This document shows positions 1 through 11,620 of a stretch of 64,000 nt of DNA, piece after piece. Source of the stretch: Spinacia oleracea (lineage: Eukaryota; Streptophyta; Magnoliopsida; Caryophyllales; Amaranthaceae); contig NC_079488.1 of the NCBI RefSeq assembly GCF_020520425.1, forward strand, positions 23,128,247 to 23,192,246. The letters run 5' to 3'. Within the stretch, counting starts at the first letter, position 1, and each line of letters opens with the position of its first letter. A model generated the notes under the pieces. That model was not told the DNA's origin. It saw only the letters and a program-made list of their open reading frames with translations, and searched no databases. Both the position numbers and the translations under genes were made by a program.

Positions 1-428
1 ACAACAAAATTGAGAAATTTTCACCAAATTATTGATACCCAGTTAGTAATTAACTTCAAGAATAATGTAGAATCAATGAAAAAATAAGAAGATTTTGCAA
101 GATTTTGATTTGGGTATGTTAAAAATGGAAACCCGAGAAATTTAATTTATTTGTAATGATTATATTTGGTTAATATGGGAGATTTGAAGATGAAAATTGA
201 AAAAGAAATAGAAAAATTGTGTAAAAAAAATGGGAAAAAGGTGAGAAATCGGTGACAGAAAATAAACAAAGGAAAGTGTAGGGAATGGGGGAACCCTCCG
301 CTCCTCCTTTGGTGTTTAAATACAAGCATTCACCGGCAATTATATTGATCATCCACCAATCAAGCAATTACCATATGCTTCCTCTCTTTTCTTTCCTTTC
401 CATTTTGATTAAAAAGGTCTTGTGCGCA
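1..428. other. AT-rich non-coding stretch
   Basis: No convincing gene, RNA or repeat boundary was seen here. Short open frames on the minus strand have low-complexity translations (runs of F, S, I) and no recognisable domain. Confidence 0.5.
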
Positions 429-710
429 CAAGGTGTACAATAAATTTATTGTACACCAAGATAACTTTTACCAATATTTTCGTAACTTTAATCAAATTTT
501 GATTAACTTTTATATTAGTAAAAAAAAGTTGATAGAAATGATTAAATGATTAATTTTATACATTATTAGTGGTTTTGAAGAAATATGTTTTTACTGAAAT
601 GAAAAAATTTATCACTAAAAAATAGATAACTTTTACATATATAAGCTTAACTTTTAACATTTTGAGTTAACTTTTACTGCGATGTACAATATTTATTGTA
701 CACCCTTTGT
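429..710. mobile_element. Short MITE-like element with palindromic ends
   Basis: The left end reads acaaggtgtacaataaat and the right end, reverse-complemented, reads caaagggtgtacaataaat, giving near-matching terminal inverted repeats of about 17 bases. The left terminus also contains a perfect 26-nt palindrome (432-457). The interior is AT-rich and non-coding. A second copy of the palindrome core occurs at 2398-2421. The superfamily was not assigned and no clear target-site duplication was found. Confidence 0.45.
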
Positions 711-1011
711 AAATAAGAATTTGTGATTTAGATTAGATTTTGTAACAAAAATATTTCTTGATAGGGAATTACAAACTCTTAATTACACAGGTGTATAATA
801 AATATTGCAAGTATAAAGTTAACTCAAAATATTAAAAAGTTACTCAATATAACAAAAAACTTATATATTTTTTTCGTAATTTTTTTTTAATAAAAGTATC
901 CTTCAAATAAACTCACAATAACCTTTTAAAAAGTTTATCCATCATTCCCTAAAAAAAAAAAAATTATCCATCAAATATAATGGATTTTTTTCAAAATTGC
1001 CACCTTATAAA

Positions 1012-1601
1012 GGCCCTGTTTGGTTGATGGCTTCTTGCTGGCTTTTTGGTTGGCTCTTGGCTATTGGCTTTTTAATCTAGTCAAACAGCTAAAAAATATG
1101 TTTGGTTACTGGAATTTTTAGCTAGCTGAAAAGCCAGCTTTTCCGCCAAAAACAAAAAGCTAGTGTTACCATCTTTTTGGAGTTGGCTTTTGGCTTCTTA
1201 CTATCTAACTTACTTTTTTATCCTTGTTTTTATTAATTAGCTACTCCGTAATAATTAATAATTTAACACTCCATTATTAATTAATAATTAATAATTAATA
1301 CTACTCCATATATTAACTTATTTTTAATTTATAGTTTATTTGTTTGTTATTACGTTTTTCTCCGTACACAATACGGAGTATTTATTAATAAATGAATAAA
1401 AGTCATTAATGTCCTTAAAAAAATGTCATTTTACATTGCTGCAGCCAAAAGCCAACAACTGATTTTACCATACATATTTTTAAACAACCAATAGTCAAAC
1501 AGCCAACAAAAGCAGCCAACTTAAACAACCAGTCAAACCAGCCAAGTAAAACAAGCGACAACCGACAGCCAACAGCCAATTGCCAATTGCCAAACAGGGC
1601 C
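1012..1601. mobile_element. MITE with GGCCCTGTTTGG termini
   Basis: It begins GGCCCTGTTTGGTTG and ends CCAAACAGGGCC, a perfect 12-bp terminal inverted repeat with longer imperfect arms rich in 'ttggct/agccaa'. The host element's other arm supplies the empty site (ccttataaagtcca at 2160-2180). Comparison shows AAA duplicated on both sides of the insert. A 3-bp duplication and this terminus fit the PIF/Harbinger group, though AAA is not its usual TAA. No protein is encoded. Confidence 0.7.
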
Positions 1602-1735
1602 AAAGTCCACTTTTGAAACTTATTACCTTCCAAAATTTTAATTTAAAATTACCACCTTATAAAATCACAAACCTTCAAAGTTACCATATGTTAACGGATT
1701 CTGTCGATTTTTCCGTTAACAGGTAGTAACTTTAA

Positions 1736-1959
1736 GGGCTCGTTCGGTATCGTTTTTGTTTCCAGTTTTCTTTACAAAACTAAAAACCAAAATATGAAAA
1801 CCACAAAAAGTAGTTTCCAGTTTTTTGTTGTCAGTTTTCAAAATTAATATGATTACAATAGGTATGACTATTTTTTAGTTAATAATTCAATCTAAATCAT
1901 ATGACTTATAGAACTAAAAAACCAAAAACTGGAAACTGGCAGTGATACCGAACGGGCCC
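1736..1959. mobile_element. Harbinger-like MITE, TSD TAA
   Basis: It starts GGGCTCGTTCGGTATC and ends GATACCGAACGGGCCC in inverted orientation, with one mismatch. TAA flanks it on both sides (1733-1735 and 1960-1962). The second part of the inverted repeat (tttccagttttt / aaaaactggaaac) also pairs. Length is 224 bp, with no coding capacity. It lies inside the 982-2202 element and so is younger than it. Confidence 0.75.
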
Positions 1960-2210
1960 TAAATGTTTATTTATGTTTTTCCTCCAAAATTTTCACTTTT
2001 GGGTTTAAAATTAACACCTCATAAAATCACAAACCTTTAAAGTTACCACCTATTAACGAAAAAATTGACAAAATCCGTTAATAGTGTGGTAACTTTGAAG
2101 GTTTGCGATTTTATAAGGTGGTAATTTTAAATTAAAATTTTGGAAGGTAATAAGTTTGAAAAACTGGACTTTATAAGGTGGTAATTAATTTTGAAATTTT
2201 CCAATATAAT

Positions 2211-2730
2211 TTCATAATATACAAATTTTATCAAAACAAGTTAAAACTACCAAAAGATGAAAGTACCTTTCGAAAAGAAAGCACTCATAATGTGTAAGTA
2301 ATCAGATGACCTTTAAAAAGTTTATCCATCAAATATAATTTTATAATTTATCAAAACATATCAAAAACTACCAAACGATGTGTAAAAAGTTATCACAATG
2401 TACAATAAATTTATTGTACATCAAGTACGCTCAATGTATATTGATACGCAGCCTAATTTTACTTGACGCAACCCTTTTTCCTTTCATTCTTTTCATTCCC
2501 CCTAACCCTCACTTTTATTATTTTCTCTCAATCTTTTTTCATATTATTTTGGTTCACGTAAACTTCATTTTTTTAGTGTAATGTGTACCTAATAAGATTA
2601 GAGTTTATATTTGGATTGAAATTGATGATTTTTTTTTTACTTAGAAGACCTTGGAATTGAGGTAATATTTTTTTTTTTTTTCTATTTTTCCAAGTCATTT
2701 AATGTGATTTGTATGAAATACACACTTCTA
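2211..2730. other. Intergenic, palindrome copy only
   Basis: AT-rich with no gene recognised. It contains a 24-nt perfect palindrome (2398-2421) related to the one at 432-457. The words 'aaaagtttatccatc' and 'aaatataat' near 2310-2340 are also present near 925-981, so the flanks of the 982-2202 element are partly duplicated. Confidence 0.4.
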
Positions 2731-2910
2731 TTTTGTACAGATTGAACAGAATGTAATTAACTATTTCGTATAGATTGAACATAGTGGAACTAACTATTTC
2801 GTACAGATTGAACAAATGTAATTAACTATTTCATACAGATTGAACATAACAGAACTAAGAATTCCATACATATTGAACAAAACATAACTAGTTATTTTGT
2901 ATACATTTGA
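2731..2910. repeat. Tandem repeat, about 40-bp unit, five copies
   Basis: Five successive copies of a unit like 'tttcgtacagattgaacata' followed by 'gaactaactat', with about 39-40 bp between copies. Degenerate copies continue to about 3055 ('caaattgaacaaaatg', 'atgttggacaaagtaac'). It lies just upstream of the MULE transposase remnant and may be its subterminal or promoter repeat, but that link is inference. Confidence 0.6.
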
Positions 2911-3205
2911 CGAAAGAGTGTACCATATTTCACTCATTATAATGTAATAGTACACAAGATTTCATGTACAACGAACATTATAGCACATGCCATTATGCAC
3001 AAATTGAACAAAATGATATTCATTGTTTCATATATGTTGGACAAAGTAACATATATGATTTATGAAAAATATTGCATTACGTTTCTTGTATAATGTATGA
3101 AATAATTATTATTATTAGTGGTTGAAAGTTGATTGAAACATGTTATATTCATGTATTTTACTTGAATTATTGTGATTTTATTTTATCCGTTGTTGTTGTC
3201 TGAAT

Positions 3206-3559
3206 AAATCTTTTAAAAAGTTAGCGAGAATGCGATTTATTATACAGAATTTTTTACAACCACTACGGTGTTTGCTACTCGAAGAGAAATGCTTAATTGG
3301 GGGATTGAAGTGGGTAAAATGCATAATATTGTCATTATCATTTCTCAGTCTGAAGGTGGGGAAGGTCATGGTTTTGGAACGGCGAAAGCTACCCTTACTT
3401 GTGAGAGAGTCGGAAAATATAGGCTTAGCTAGTCGAAAGTTGCAATAGATTTGGAAAAATTTACTGGAACAACAAAGATGTCGTGTCCCTTTAGACTTCA
3501 AGCAAAAGAGCATGTTGGTGGCGGATGGAGTGTAGTTGTTCGTCATGGTATGCACAATC
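3206..3559 (+). pseudogene. MULE transposase remnant, part 1 (FAR1-like zinc-finger region)
   Basis: The plus-strand frame running through GAA at 3247 reads as the N-terminal region of plant Mutator-like transposases: 'FATREEMLNWGIEVGK', then 'ATLTCERVGKYRLS', a stop (TAG near 3430), and 'KMSCPFRLQ' with 'GGGWSVVVRHGMHN'. The C-P-F and W...H-N-H-D motifs are those of the FAR1/WRKY-GCM1-type zinc-binding domain that precedes MULE transposase domains. The frame is cut between HN and HD by an LTR element with TSD CAATC (3555-3559); the missing HD is at 15233 onward. The stop and the upstream frame breaks mean it is dead even without the insertions. The start codon is not identified. Confidence 0.75.
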
Positions 3560-3906
3560 TGAAGGAAATAATGCCCTTGGTCCAAGTATGCATTCTATGT
3601 TAAGTCTAAAAAATGCGGTTCAGTATTAATTAACAAGTTAATAATTAAGTGAGATCAAGTGAGCTGAATGCCTAGCTAGAGGCCGCTTCAGTTCAAGTGG
3701 AATTAATGATATTAATCCACAACTTACTCTTGACTGAACCCGTAGGGTCACACAAATAGTACGTAAACGGATCAAGTATTTAATGGCATTAAATACTCTA
3801 TCTATGGATATTCGAAATCGACGGATCTTGGTTTTAGTGGGAGCTGAGATCGTCACAAGCAAGAAATGAATACTCCGGAAATGATGATATTGCCGGAAAC
3901 GGAAAT

Positions 3907-5287
3907 TGTTAGGTTATGATACATATGACAATTCATAAATCATGCGGAAAAACCATTTAGCCAGGAATACATATTATTTACACATAATCATATAGCATAG
4001 TTTAGATGCATACTCTTTGTTGCGTGCCTTCCCTAGCTGCGCCCGAACCGAACAAGAACAAGTCTTTAGGACTCCAAGTGTCGTCCCTCCGTAGATAGTC
4101 CACAGCACGTCCGGATCCGCCTTAAGATTGACCAACTAGAATCACCCTTAAGGTACTAAAGATTTTCGGCACTTATAGTCAAGGAATGTGTCTGAATTTT
4201 CTCTCAAAAACTCACTTTGAATACTTGAATAATCTATAAAATATGTGACCCTAGGCACTTATTTATAGAGTTATGGAAAGGGTTTTGGAATCCTATTAGG
4301 ATACTAATTTATTTAATTATAACCCTACTAGGACTCTAATTAAATAATCATTATCTAATAGTTTTAGGATTTAATCACACTTTGAATCCCGATTGCTTCA
4401 GGATTCCCGCACAAGCATTGCACGAGCACCGTACACCCGCGCAAGCCTTGCGGCCCACGCTAGGCGCACAGCGCTCGGCCCACTGCTGTGCTCCGCGCGC
4501 GCGCGCCCAAGGCCTTGGCTGGGCCTGGCCTTGCGCTGGGCCTGGTCGAGGCTTGGCGTGCGCTGGTGTGCGTTGGCTCGCTGGGCGACGGCCTGGCTTC
4601 GTGCTGGGCCTTCGTCTAGCGGGCCTCGTCCGATGCTAATTCGTACGATACGCTTCCGATTAAATTCCCGATTCCGGAATTCATTTCCGATACGAACAAT
4701 ATTTAATATTTCCGATTCCGGAATCAATTTCCGTTTCGAACAAATATTTAATATTTCCGTTTCCGGAATTATTTTCCGATTCCGATAATATTTCCGATTC
4801 TGACAATATTTCCGTTTCCGGCAATATTTCCGATTCTGGCAATATTTCCATTTCCGATAATATTTTCCGATACGTACCATACTTCCGTTTCCGGCAACAT
4901 CTACGACTTGGATAATATTTATATTTCCGATACGATCCATATTTCCGTTTCCGGCAATATCATCGTTTCCGGAGTATTCATTTCTTGCCTGTGACGATCT
5001 CAGCTCCCACTGAAACCAAGATCCGTCGATTCCGAATATCCATAGATGGAGTATTTAATGCCATTAAATACTTGATCCGTTTACGTACTATTTGTGTGAC
5101 CCTACGGGTTCAGTCAAGAGTAAGCTGTGGATTAATATCATTAATTCCACTTGAACTGAAGCGGCCTCTAGCTAGGCATTCAGCTCACTTGATCTCACTG
5201 AATTATTAACTTGTTAATTAATACTGAACCGCATTTATTAGACTTAACATAGAATGCATACTTGGACCAAGGGCATTATTTCCTTCA
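3907..5287 (-). mobile_element. Solo LTR of the same family, opposite orientation
   Basis: The segment starts TGTTAGGTTATGATAC and ends TATTTCCTTCA. This is the reverse complement of a whole LTR of the surrounding element family. It is flanked by a 5-bp duplication GAAAT (3902-3906 and 5288-5292). The intact 3' LTR shows the empty site as 'acggaaatatgg'. Its GC-rich block (about 4385-4640) differs clearly from that of the two outer LTRs, so it comes from another family member. Confidence 0.88.
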
Positions 5288-6002
5288 GAAATATGGATCG
5301 TATCGGAAATATAAATATTATTCAAGTCGTAGATGTTGCCGGAAACAGAAACATGGTACGTATCGGAAAATATTATCGGAAATGGAAATATTGCCGGAAT
5401 CGGAAATATTGCCGGAAACGGAAATATTGTCAGAATCGGAAATATTATCGGAATCGGAAAATAATTCCGGAAACGGAAATATTAAATATTTGTTCGAAAC
5501 GGAAATTAATTCCGGAATCGGAAATATTAAATATTGTTCGTATCGGAAATGAATTCCGGAACCGGGAATTTAATCGGAAGCGTATCGTACGAATAAGCAT
5601 CGGACGAGGCCTGCCGGACGAGGGCCCAGTACGAAGCCAGGCCATCGCCCAGCAAGCCAAGCGCGCCACATGAACAGCCAAGGCCACGCCAGGCCCAGCA
5701 GGCCATGGCAGCGCGCGCAGCGCGCGCAGCAATGGGCTGCGAGCTGTGCTGCTGCTTGCGTGGGCTTTGCGGCTCGCGTGGGCCGAGCGGCCGTGTGGGC
5801 TGTGCGCGGGCATGGCCTGCATGCTCGTGGGTCATGCTCGTGTAGAGTTTGTGTTCACATACGAAACCTAAATTGTATAGGATTTGTTTGATGATTAAAT
5901 TCCTAATCCTAAAAGGATAAAATTAATTAGTTAGAGTCCTACTAGGATTCTAGTTTAACTAATTAGTATCCTAATAGGATTCCAGTTCCTTTTCCATACC
6001 TC

Positions 6003-6010
6003 TATAAATA
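6003..6010 (+). promoter_or_regulatory. LTR TATA box
   Basis: TATAAATA lies in 'cctctataaataagggcc' about 355 bp before the LTR end. The same box is at 14872-14879 in the 3' LTR. Transcription would start about 30 bp downstream; this is inferred from position only. Confidence 0.55.
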
Positions 6011-6364
6011 AGGGCCTAGGGTCATTATTTGCAGACACGATTGAAGTATTCAAAGGGTAATTTTTTGAAATATAAATCAGCCATACACTTGCAATAAGAG
6101 CCGAAATTCCTAGTAACCTTAAGGGCGATTCTAGTTGGTCTAACTTGAGGCGGATCCGGACATACTGTGGACTATCTACGGAGGGACGACATTTGGAGTC
6201 CTAAAGACTTGTTCTTGTTCGGTTCGGGCGCAGCTAGGGAAGGCACGCTACAACATGTATGCATCAATTCTATGCTAAATGATTATGTGTAAATAATATG
6301 ATTTCCTGGCTTTATGGTTTTTCCGCATGATTTATGAACTGTCATATGTATCATAACCTATCAG

Positions 6365-6378
6365 TGGTATCACGAGCC
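6365..6378 (+). other. Primer-binding site, initiator tRNA-Met type
   Basis: TGGTATCACGAGCC follows the 5' LTR after one base. It matches the usual plant initiator-Met primer site TGGTATCAGAGCC with a one-base insertion/substitution, as commonly found in Ty1/copia elements. Confidence 0.75.
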
Positions 6379-9300
6379 TCTTATTATTTTCATAATCTAA
6401 ATTGCATAAACATGGTTAAATATTACAAATTTGCAAGAATTAAAAGGGGTGATTAATTTTCGTAATTGTTAATTAATTGCAAATTGCGTTTATTTAATTA
6501 TACGTACGCAGTTTTTCGGCAGTTTCTTCGTTACTCATCCAAATCGAGTGATTTTTGTGTCGATTCCGCATGTAAAAGGCATTCTAAAATTTTGACAAAA
6601 ATAGTAGTTTTCGGCCGAATCCAGAATTCTCAAATTCGAAGCCTAACTATGACTTTTCGGAGGTTTTAGTTTTTCGAATGCAAAATTTCGTAAATTTAAG
6701 ATGTTAAATTAAATATTTGCGATTCTTGTTGATAAATCTTGAATTTTTGATTGACCTACTGTATATGTTTAACAAGTTTGAATGCCTAGCCTTGTTAATT
6801 ATGCAATCTAATTTGTAATTATGATTAATTTGTTGAAAATTGGAATAATTTAGAATTAATTTGATTTTCATAATTAGTTATAATTTAATTAGATACCTAT
6901 GATTAAAAACCACCATAAAAATTGTAAATTTATGTTAAATTTTAAATTTTTATGACCTAGACTTGAATCCATGTTGATCGGAAATCAATTAAATAATAAA
7001 TTTTCGATTTTTCGCCCTAAAATTATGAAATTAATATTATTTATTAATTTGTCATTAATTTTGAATATAAATTTTTAATTTTTATGCGATTCCCTCATAT
7101 AACTTGCACGCACAAAGCAATGGACGCTACGTGTTACCCTTAAGGGGTGTCGTATAGTGCGGGCATGCGACGACGAGCAAGGGAGCTCGTCGCCCATGCG
7201 GTACGAATGCAGCGAGCAAGGGCATGGTGCACGAGCACAAGGCAGCAACCCTGCCTTGTGTCGTGGGCTGTGTGCAATGGGCGCATGGGCAAGGGCGAGA
7301 GCAAGGCACGAGCAGTCGCGTGTGGGCAGCAAGCGTGCTGCGCCACAGCGCGCACTGCCTCGCGCGCAGCGAGCGCAAGTGTGCGTGCGACGAGCGCTGC
7401 GCCCAGCGACAGCGTGCAGCGTGCTTGTTGCGACGTGTGACGAGCGCTGCATCCAGCGATGGCGAGCAGCGTGCTTGTTGCGACGTGCGACGAGCGCTGC
7501 GCCCAGCGATGGTCAGCAGCATGCTTGTTGCGACGAGCGCTGGCGCGCGCCTTGCGTTGGGGAGCAGCAGCGATGCGACGCAGTGCATGGGCTGCGCGCA
7601 CATGGCCAGCGATGGCTGTGTGCGTGTGGCCCATGGGCATGCGTTGCGTGGGGTTGTTGCGTTGCGATTAGATCGTTTTGAAATTTTAATTTGAAATTTT
7701 CAGTTTACGTAATTTTAATTAATTTTAAAATTATTAATTTAAATTATTTTCTTGGATTTTAATTTTGAATATTGTAATTATAATAAATTTTATTTATTCT
7801 AATTATTTTACTAAAATTAAAATCATGAATTAATTTAAATACGACTGAAATTAAATTAAATTTATGGATTCAATTATAAATTTATATGAGTTTTAAATTT
7901 TAATTAAATTTGTATGTTTCCGGTTAGACTAGAAATACATTTTTATGTTCAAAATTAGTAAAGCATATGAATTTATTGGTTTAAGTGGGATCCCTTTTAG
8001 TCATATACTCTTGATTAGGTCTACAAATCCTTAAGGTTAAAACAACTTGATTAGAATTAATAAGGACTGAATAATTTGTAGATTATTGCTGCCCTTGATT
8101 AATTGCTGCAAATGTTTATGTGATGCATAATGTGTTTTACTAACCAGCTATGTGGGCCATTCATGATAATGAATGGGTGAATGGTATATATTGTATATGT
8201 ACTGTTTTGCAGGTTATGAAGTGACTAGTATGGCCCAAATAGGATAGAAAATATGGTCTGCGTACCATTAATTTGAATGTAATTGGTCTAAAGTACCAAA
8301 GTTGTTTTTCAATTCAAATATGGTCTGCGTACCATCAAATAGTTGTAATTAGTTTTAATTATAGCTTATTCTATTTGAAGAAAATGGTGCCTCCCCCGGA
8401 GATTTTCAAGACGGACTTTGAAGTTAAAGCTTCAAGATGAAGTCGGGCCATACTAGATCACATTTATCTTATGCATGTTTTAAGTTATTTATTGCTTTTA
8501 AATATGTCTTAAAATGCATGAGATCAAAGCTTGATTATGTTGCATGATTAAGGATTTTAGTTTACTTAAAATCTAACCAACATAGTAAGAGCCTTAAGTT
8601 CCAAACTTAAAAATTGAGTTAAAAGGTGCCATGCCAAAATATACACTTGCTTGGATATCCTTTACATCAATCTAGTAATAGTTTTCGCTCAGCGAGGTGT
8701 TACTTATTGTTCCTAAAGGGGCAAGGTACACAAATAATTGTGAATACATGTTAGTTTTGGTGAAACTCAACGATATAAGTAAGGAGTCCTTTTATGTCGT
8801 GGCAAAATCGATAGGTTTGCCTAATAAGTTCTTAGACGTACCTATCAACCAAGAATAGTTTCTAGACTATTAGCAAAAGGCTTTTGCTTACCTAAGATGT
8901 TTTAGGATTAAGTCGACAAACTGTGCTTAGTTCTTCAATGATTTTAGGATCTTGGAATCATTTTATTCACACCTGCCGGAACAATAAATTCGAATAAAAT
9001 GTAATAACTTGTTTGAATTGCATGATTGCTTTAATTTCAAGTTATTATTCATGATAAATGTTTAAGACTTTGCATGCTTCAATGTATGTTTTAATTATTG
9101 TTTATAATTAAATATCTTGCACTGCAGTAAATCCTTTTAGAAAGGTAACAGTTAATTTCCTAGATTGGTAGTGAATCCAAGAACGATTCACGAAAATGAG
9201 AGAAAATGAGCGATTTAAAATGTACGTTTCTTTTAGCGACTTTTATGGTTGTTTTCCAGTATCAAAGTCGAATGGCAAACCGATTGGTGCTTGTGAATTC

Positions 9301-11284
9301 AAAATACAATGTAGTTTTGAGATCATAAAGCATTGAGCTTAAACGCTCAGCTTTACCAATGGTTAACAACCTAAAATCTTTTTCCATTTAATTCTCGAAT
9401 GAGTCTAGACACTAGACATTCGAATAGATCGATGCTTAGAGAACTTTAGAAGCTTCTGGTAAGATCATCTAGTTGAAACAGAATATTCAACATAAATTAA
9501 ATGGTAAGAACCTTGTTGGAGTGACATTGGACATGTCTAAACAAAGTATAAAAGTCAACACTAAAGAATTCAATTCTTAAGACTATAAGAAAGGGTACAA
9601 GAAATAGGAAAACAAAGGAACAAATGACAGCAATTTACAATTCCGTTTCTACCTATAAGTTTATGTTTAAAGAGAAGTGACCTAGGAATCAAACTTCCTT
9701 GGTATCATATACCGCTTGAGGTTCTTACGCCGGTAATAACTCAAATAATGGAAGCTAGGCTACACTAATGGCCTACAAGTGGGAAATGAAGCATGGCAAT
9801 GCTACATTAGCTGTAGGGTCATCTAGGTTGTTTTAAGTCCTTTCAAGGCTGGAACTTAATGGCTATTTTGTTCCATAATCAGCATACCTAAATTTCTGTT
9901 TTCAAACACAGAAAGACTCACATTCAAGAAAAACAAAAACAATGTTTGTTTGTTTATTTGAATGAAATGGTCAATTACGGGTTGAGTCAATATGATTGAT
10001 TGAAAACAAACAACTCTTTGACAAATAAAAACTTTACTAGGTTCAAATCAATCTCTTGATTTGAGTTCCACAAATCTTTGGCATTGTTACTTAGACCATA
10101 TCAACAAGTTAACATTCACAAGCTCTATTTTAATGGACTTTTGAAAGTTGGTTGATTTCTAGATCAACTTAAGACAAGCTAGTCTTACTTGTTGAAAGTA
10201 ACAAAAGATATGAACTATTGTTAGAACGCCTAGACAATAGAGTTCAAAGCTAAAGAAAGATTTTATGACTTTATTATTTCACATGAACTTGAGTGAATAT
10301 AGGTTTATTTACTCAAATGTGATATAAGTTGAATCTGTTTGGCTAGTTCAAAGATTCAGAAGTATAAAATCCACTTGGCAAGAAATCATAAAGATCTAGG
10401 TTAGATCATGTTGATGATTACTTGAGACCTAATATGATCATCAATGATTGTGTGTTGTAATTTCACAATCTAGCTCCATAAGATATGGCATATCTACGTT
10501 GGAATGATCGAAGTCAATTAGTACTTGATTCGATCAATGATGGATCATAAAGGCTTTTCCTATAATTTCTAAAAACAAAATGCTCAACTACCACCAAACT
10601 AAACCAAAATTCGTCAAAGCTATTGAAAAGTAATTTCAGAATATCTTTTCATAATATATATCTAGAGAGTTGCTAAACTCAGTGGGAGCTTAGTGTTTGT
10701 CATTCGACAAACTAAGGCCCAAGTATAGATATACGTTTCATTGTGATTTATTCAAAATGAGACACAAGGGTATTGTTTCTACCACGAATTTTTGAGAACA
10801 TAATGTTTTTTTGCTCGAAATAATGTCCTTTTGGAGATTCGTTTCCAAAATGACAAGTGGGAGAAAATAGACCTCGAAAGTCTTCGAGGCGAACAACAAA
10901 CATAAACGGACATTCGGGAGGCTTTTCGAAGTGCTTCATAAAATCCGAACTTATTCTTTAAGGACTTTAGAAGTGGCTTTAAAGAATAGACATCTCTTAG
11001 AAGACTTTACAAGTGCTTCAAGGAGAACAGAATATTCAAAGGACTCTCAAAGTGCCTGTTGATATTCTATTGTTTGATGTTCTATACCCAAGTAGGCATA
11101 GAGTTCAAATCACTGAAACTATGCAATTCTTCTATTAGATAGTAAAGAAACCTACAACTTGCAGTCAAACTATTAATGAGTTTGTGACCTGTAAGAAAGC
11201 TATGACGAAACCCAGATTCCCTAAAATGGTTAGAGGCCATATATAGACTCAAATGTTTTAAATGGTTAGAGGCCATAAAAACAT
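6379..11284 (+). other. Non-coding interior of the LTR element
   Basis: No gag-like frame was recognised. The stretch is AT-rich apart from a GC-rich block at about 7140-7680. 'tatggtctgcgtaccat' occurs twice (about 8254 and 8319). Long open frames in the GC-rich block occur on both strands in several frames at once, as expected from base composition rather than coding. Confidence 0.6.
7385..7550. repeat. GC-rich tandem repeat, about 60-bp unit
   Basis: About three copies of a unit containing 'gacgagcgctgc', '(g)cccagcgatgg', 'gcagcgtgcttgttgcgacg' follow each other, with small changes. It sits in the long leader region of the LTR element and explains the overlapping Ala/Arg/Cys-rich frames there. 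Confidence 0.6.
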
Positions 11285-11620
11285 ACTCAATGTTTTGATG
11301 ACAAAATTGAAATTTTGTTGATTTGCAAGAATAGTTTCACACCTATTGGTTGCAAGTTTGTTTTAAGGATAAAAACCATCAAATATGAAAGTGTGTTCAC
11401 ACACAAAGCTAGATTAGTTGCTAAAGGTTATAAGCAAATTCACGGTGTGGATTGTGTTGAAACCTCATGCAAAATCGTAATGCTTAAGTCTATAATTCAA
11501 GCAATAATTGCATATTGGTACATATGGCAATTGGATGACAAAACGTATTCCTCAATCAAATGTTGGAAGAAAACTATGTACATGGCATGTCATAGGATTT
11601 GTGGATCCAAATAAATACTT
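11285..11620 (+). pseudogene. Degenerate Ty1/copia reverse transcriptase fragment
   Basis: The plus-strand frame reads 'IGCKFVLRIKT', 'HKARLVAKGYKQIHGVDC' and 'YWYIWQLDDKTYSS'. These match the copia reverse transcriptase block GCKWVFKIK / KARLVAKGYTQ / IWQMDVKTAF. The YVDD active-site segment is not found downstream, so only the first part of the domain remains. This fixes the element as copia-derived. Confidence 0.75.

Larger units (their letters stand above)
982..2202. mobile_element. Long inverted-repeat DNA element hosting two MITEs
   Basis: The two ends are inverted copies of each other over more than 100 bases (ttcaaaattgccaccttataaagtcca and related text at the left; ggactttataaggtggtaatt at the right). 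They are bracketed by an 8-bp direct repeat AATATAAT at 974-981 and 2203-2210. Further inner arms (accaccttataaaatcacaaaccttcaaagttacc) are also inverted. The element has no coding capacity. An 8-bp duplication with long arms fits a hAT- or Mutator-derived non-autonomous element. Two smaller elements at 1012-1601 and 1736-1959 interrupt it. Confidence 0.7.
3560..6363 (+). repeat. 5' LTR, interrupted by an inverted solo LTR
   Basis: Removing the insert 3907-5287 and one GAAAT copy leaves about 1418 bp, colinear with the 3' LTR (1427 bp). It contains a run of short 'ccggaaacggaaatatt' repeats, a GC-rich island of about 250 bp, and a TATA box (6003-6010). It ends 'tcataacctatca' directly before the primer-binding site. 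Confidence 0.88.

Noticed and set aside
4382..5891. Several long overlapping frames on both strands in the LTR (GC-rich block and cggaaatatt repeats)
   Set aside because: They arise from GC-rich low-complexity DNA and short repeats inside LTRs, are found on both strands, and have no domain.
7075..7694. Seven long Ala/Arg/Cys-rich frames on both strands
   Set aside because: Same cause: a GC-rich tandem-repeat block. No frame is favoured and the 'proteins' are low complexity.
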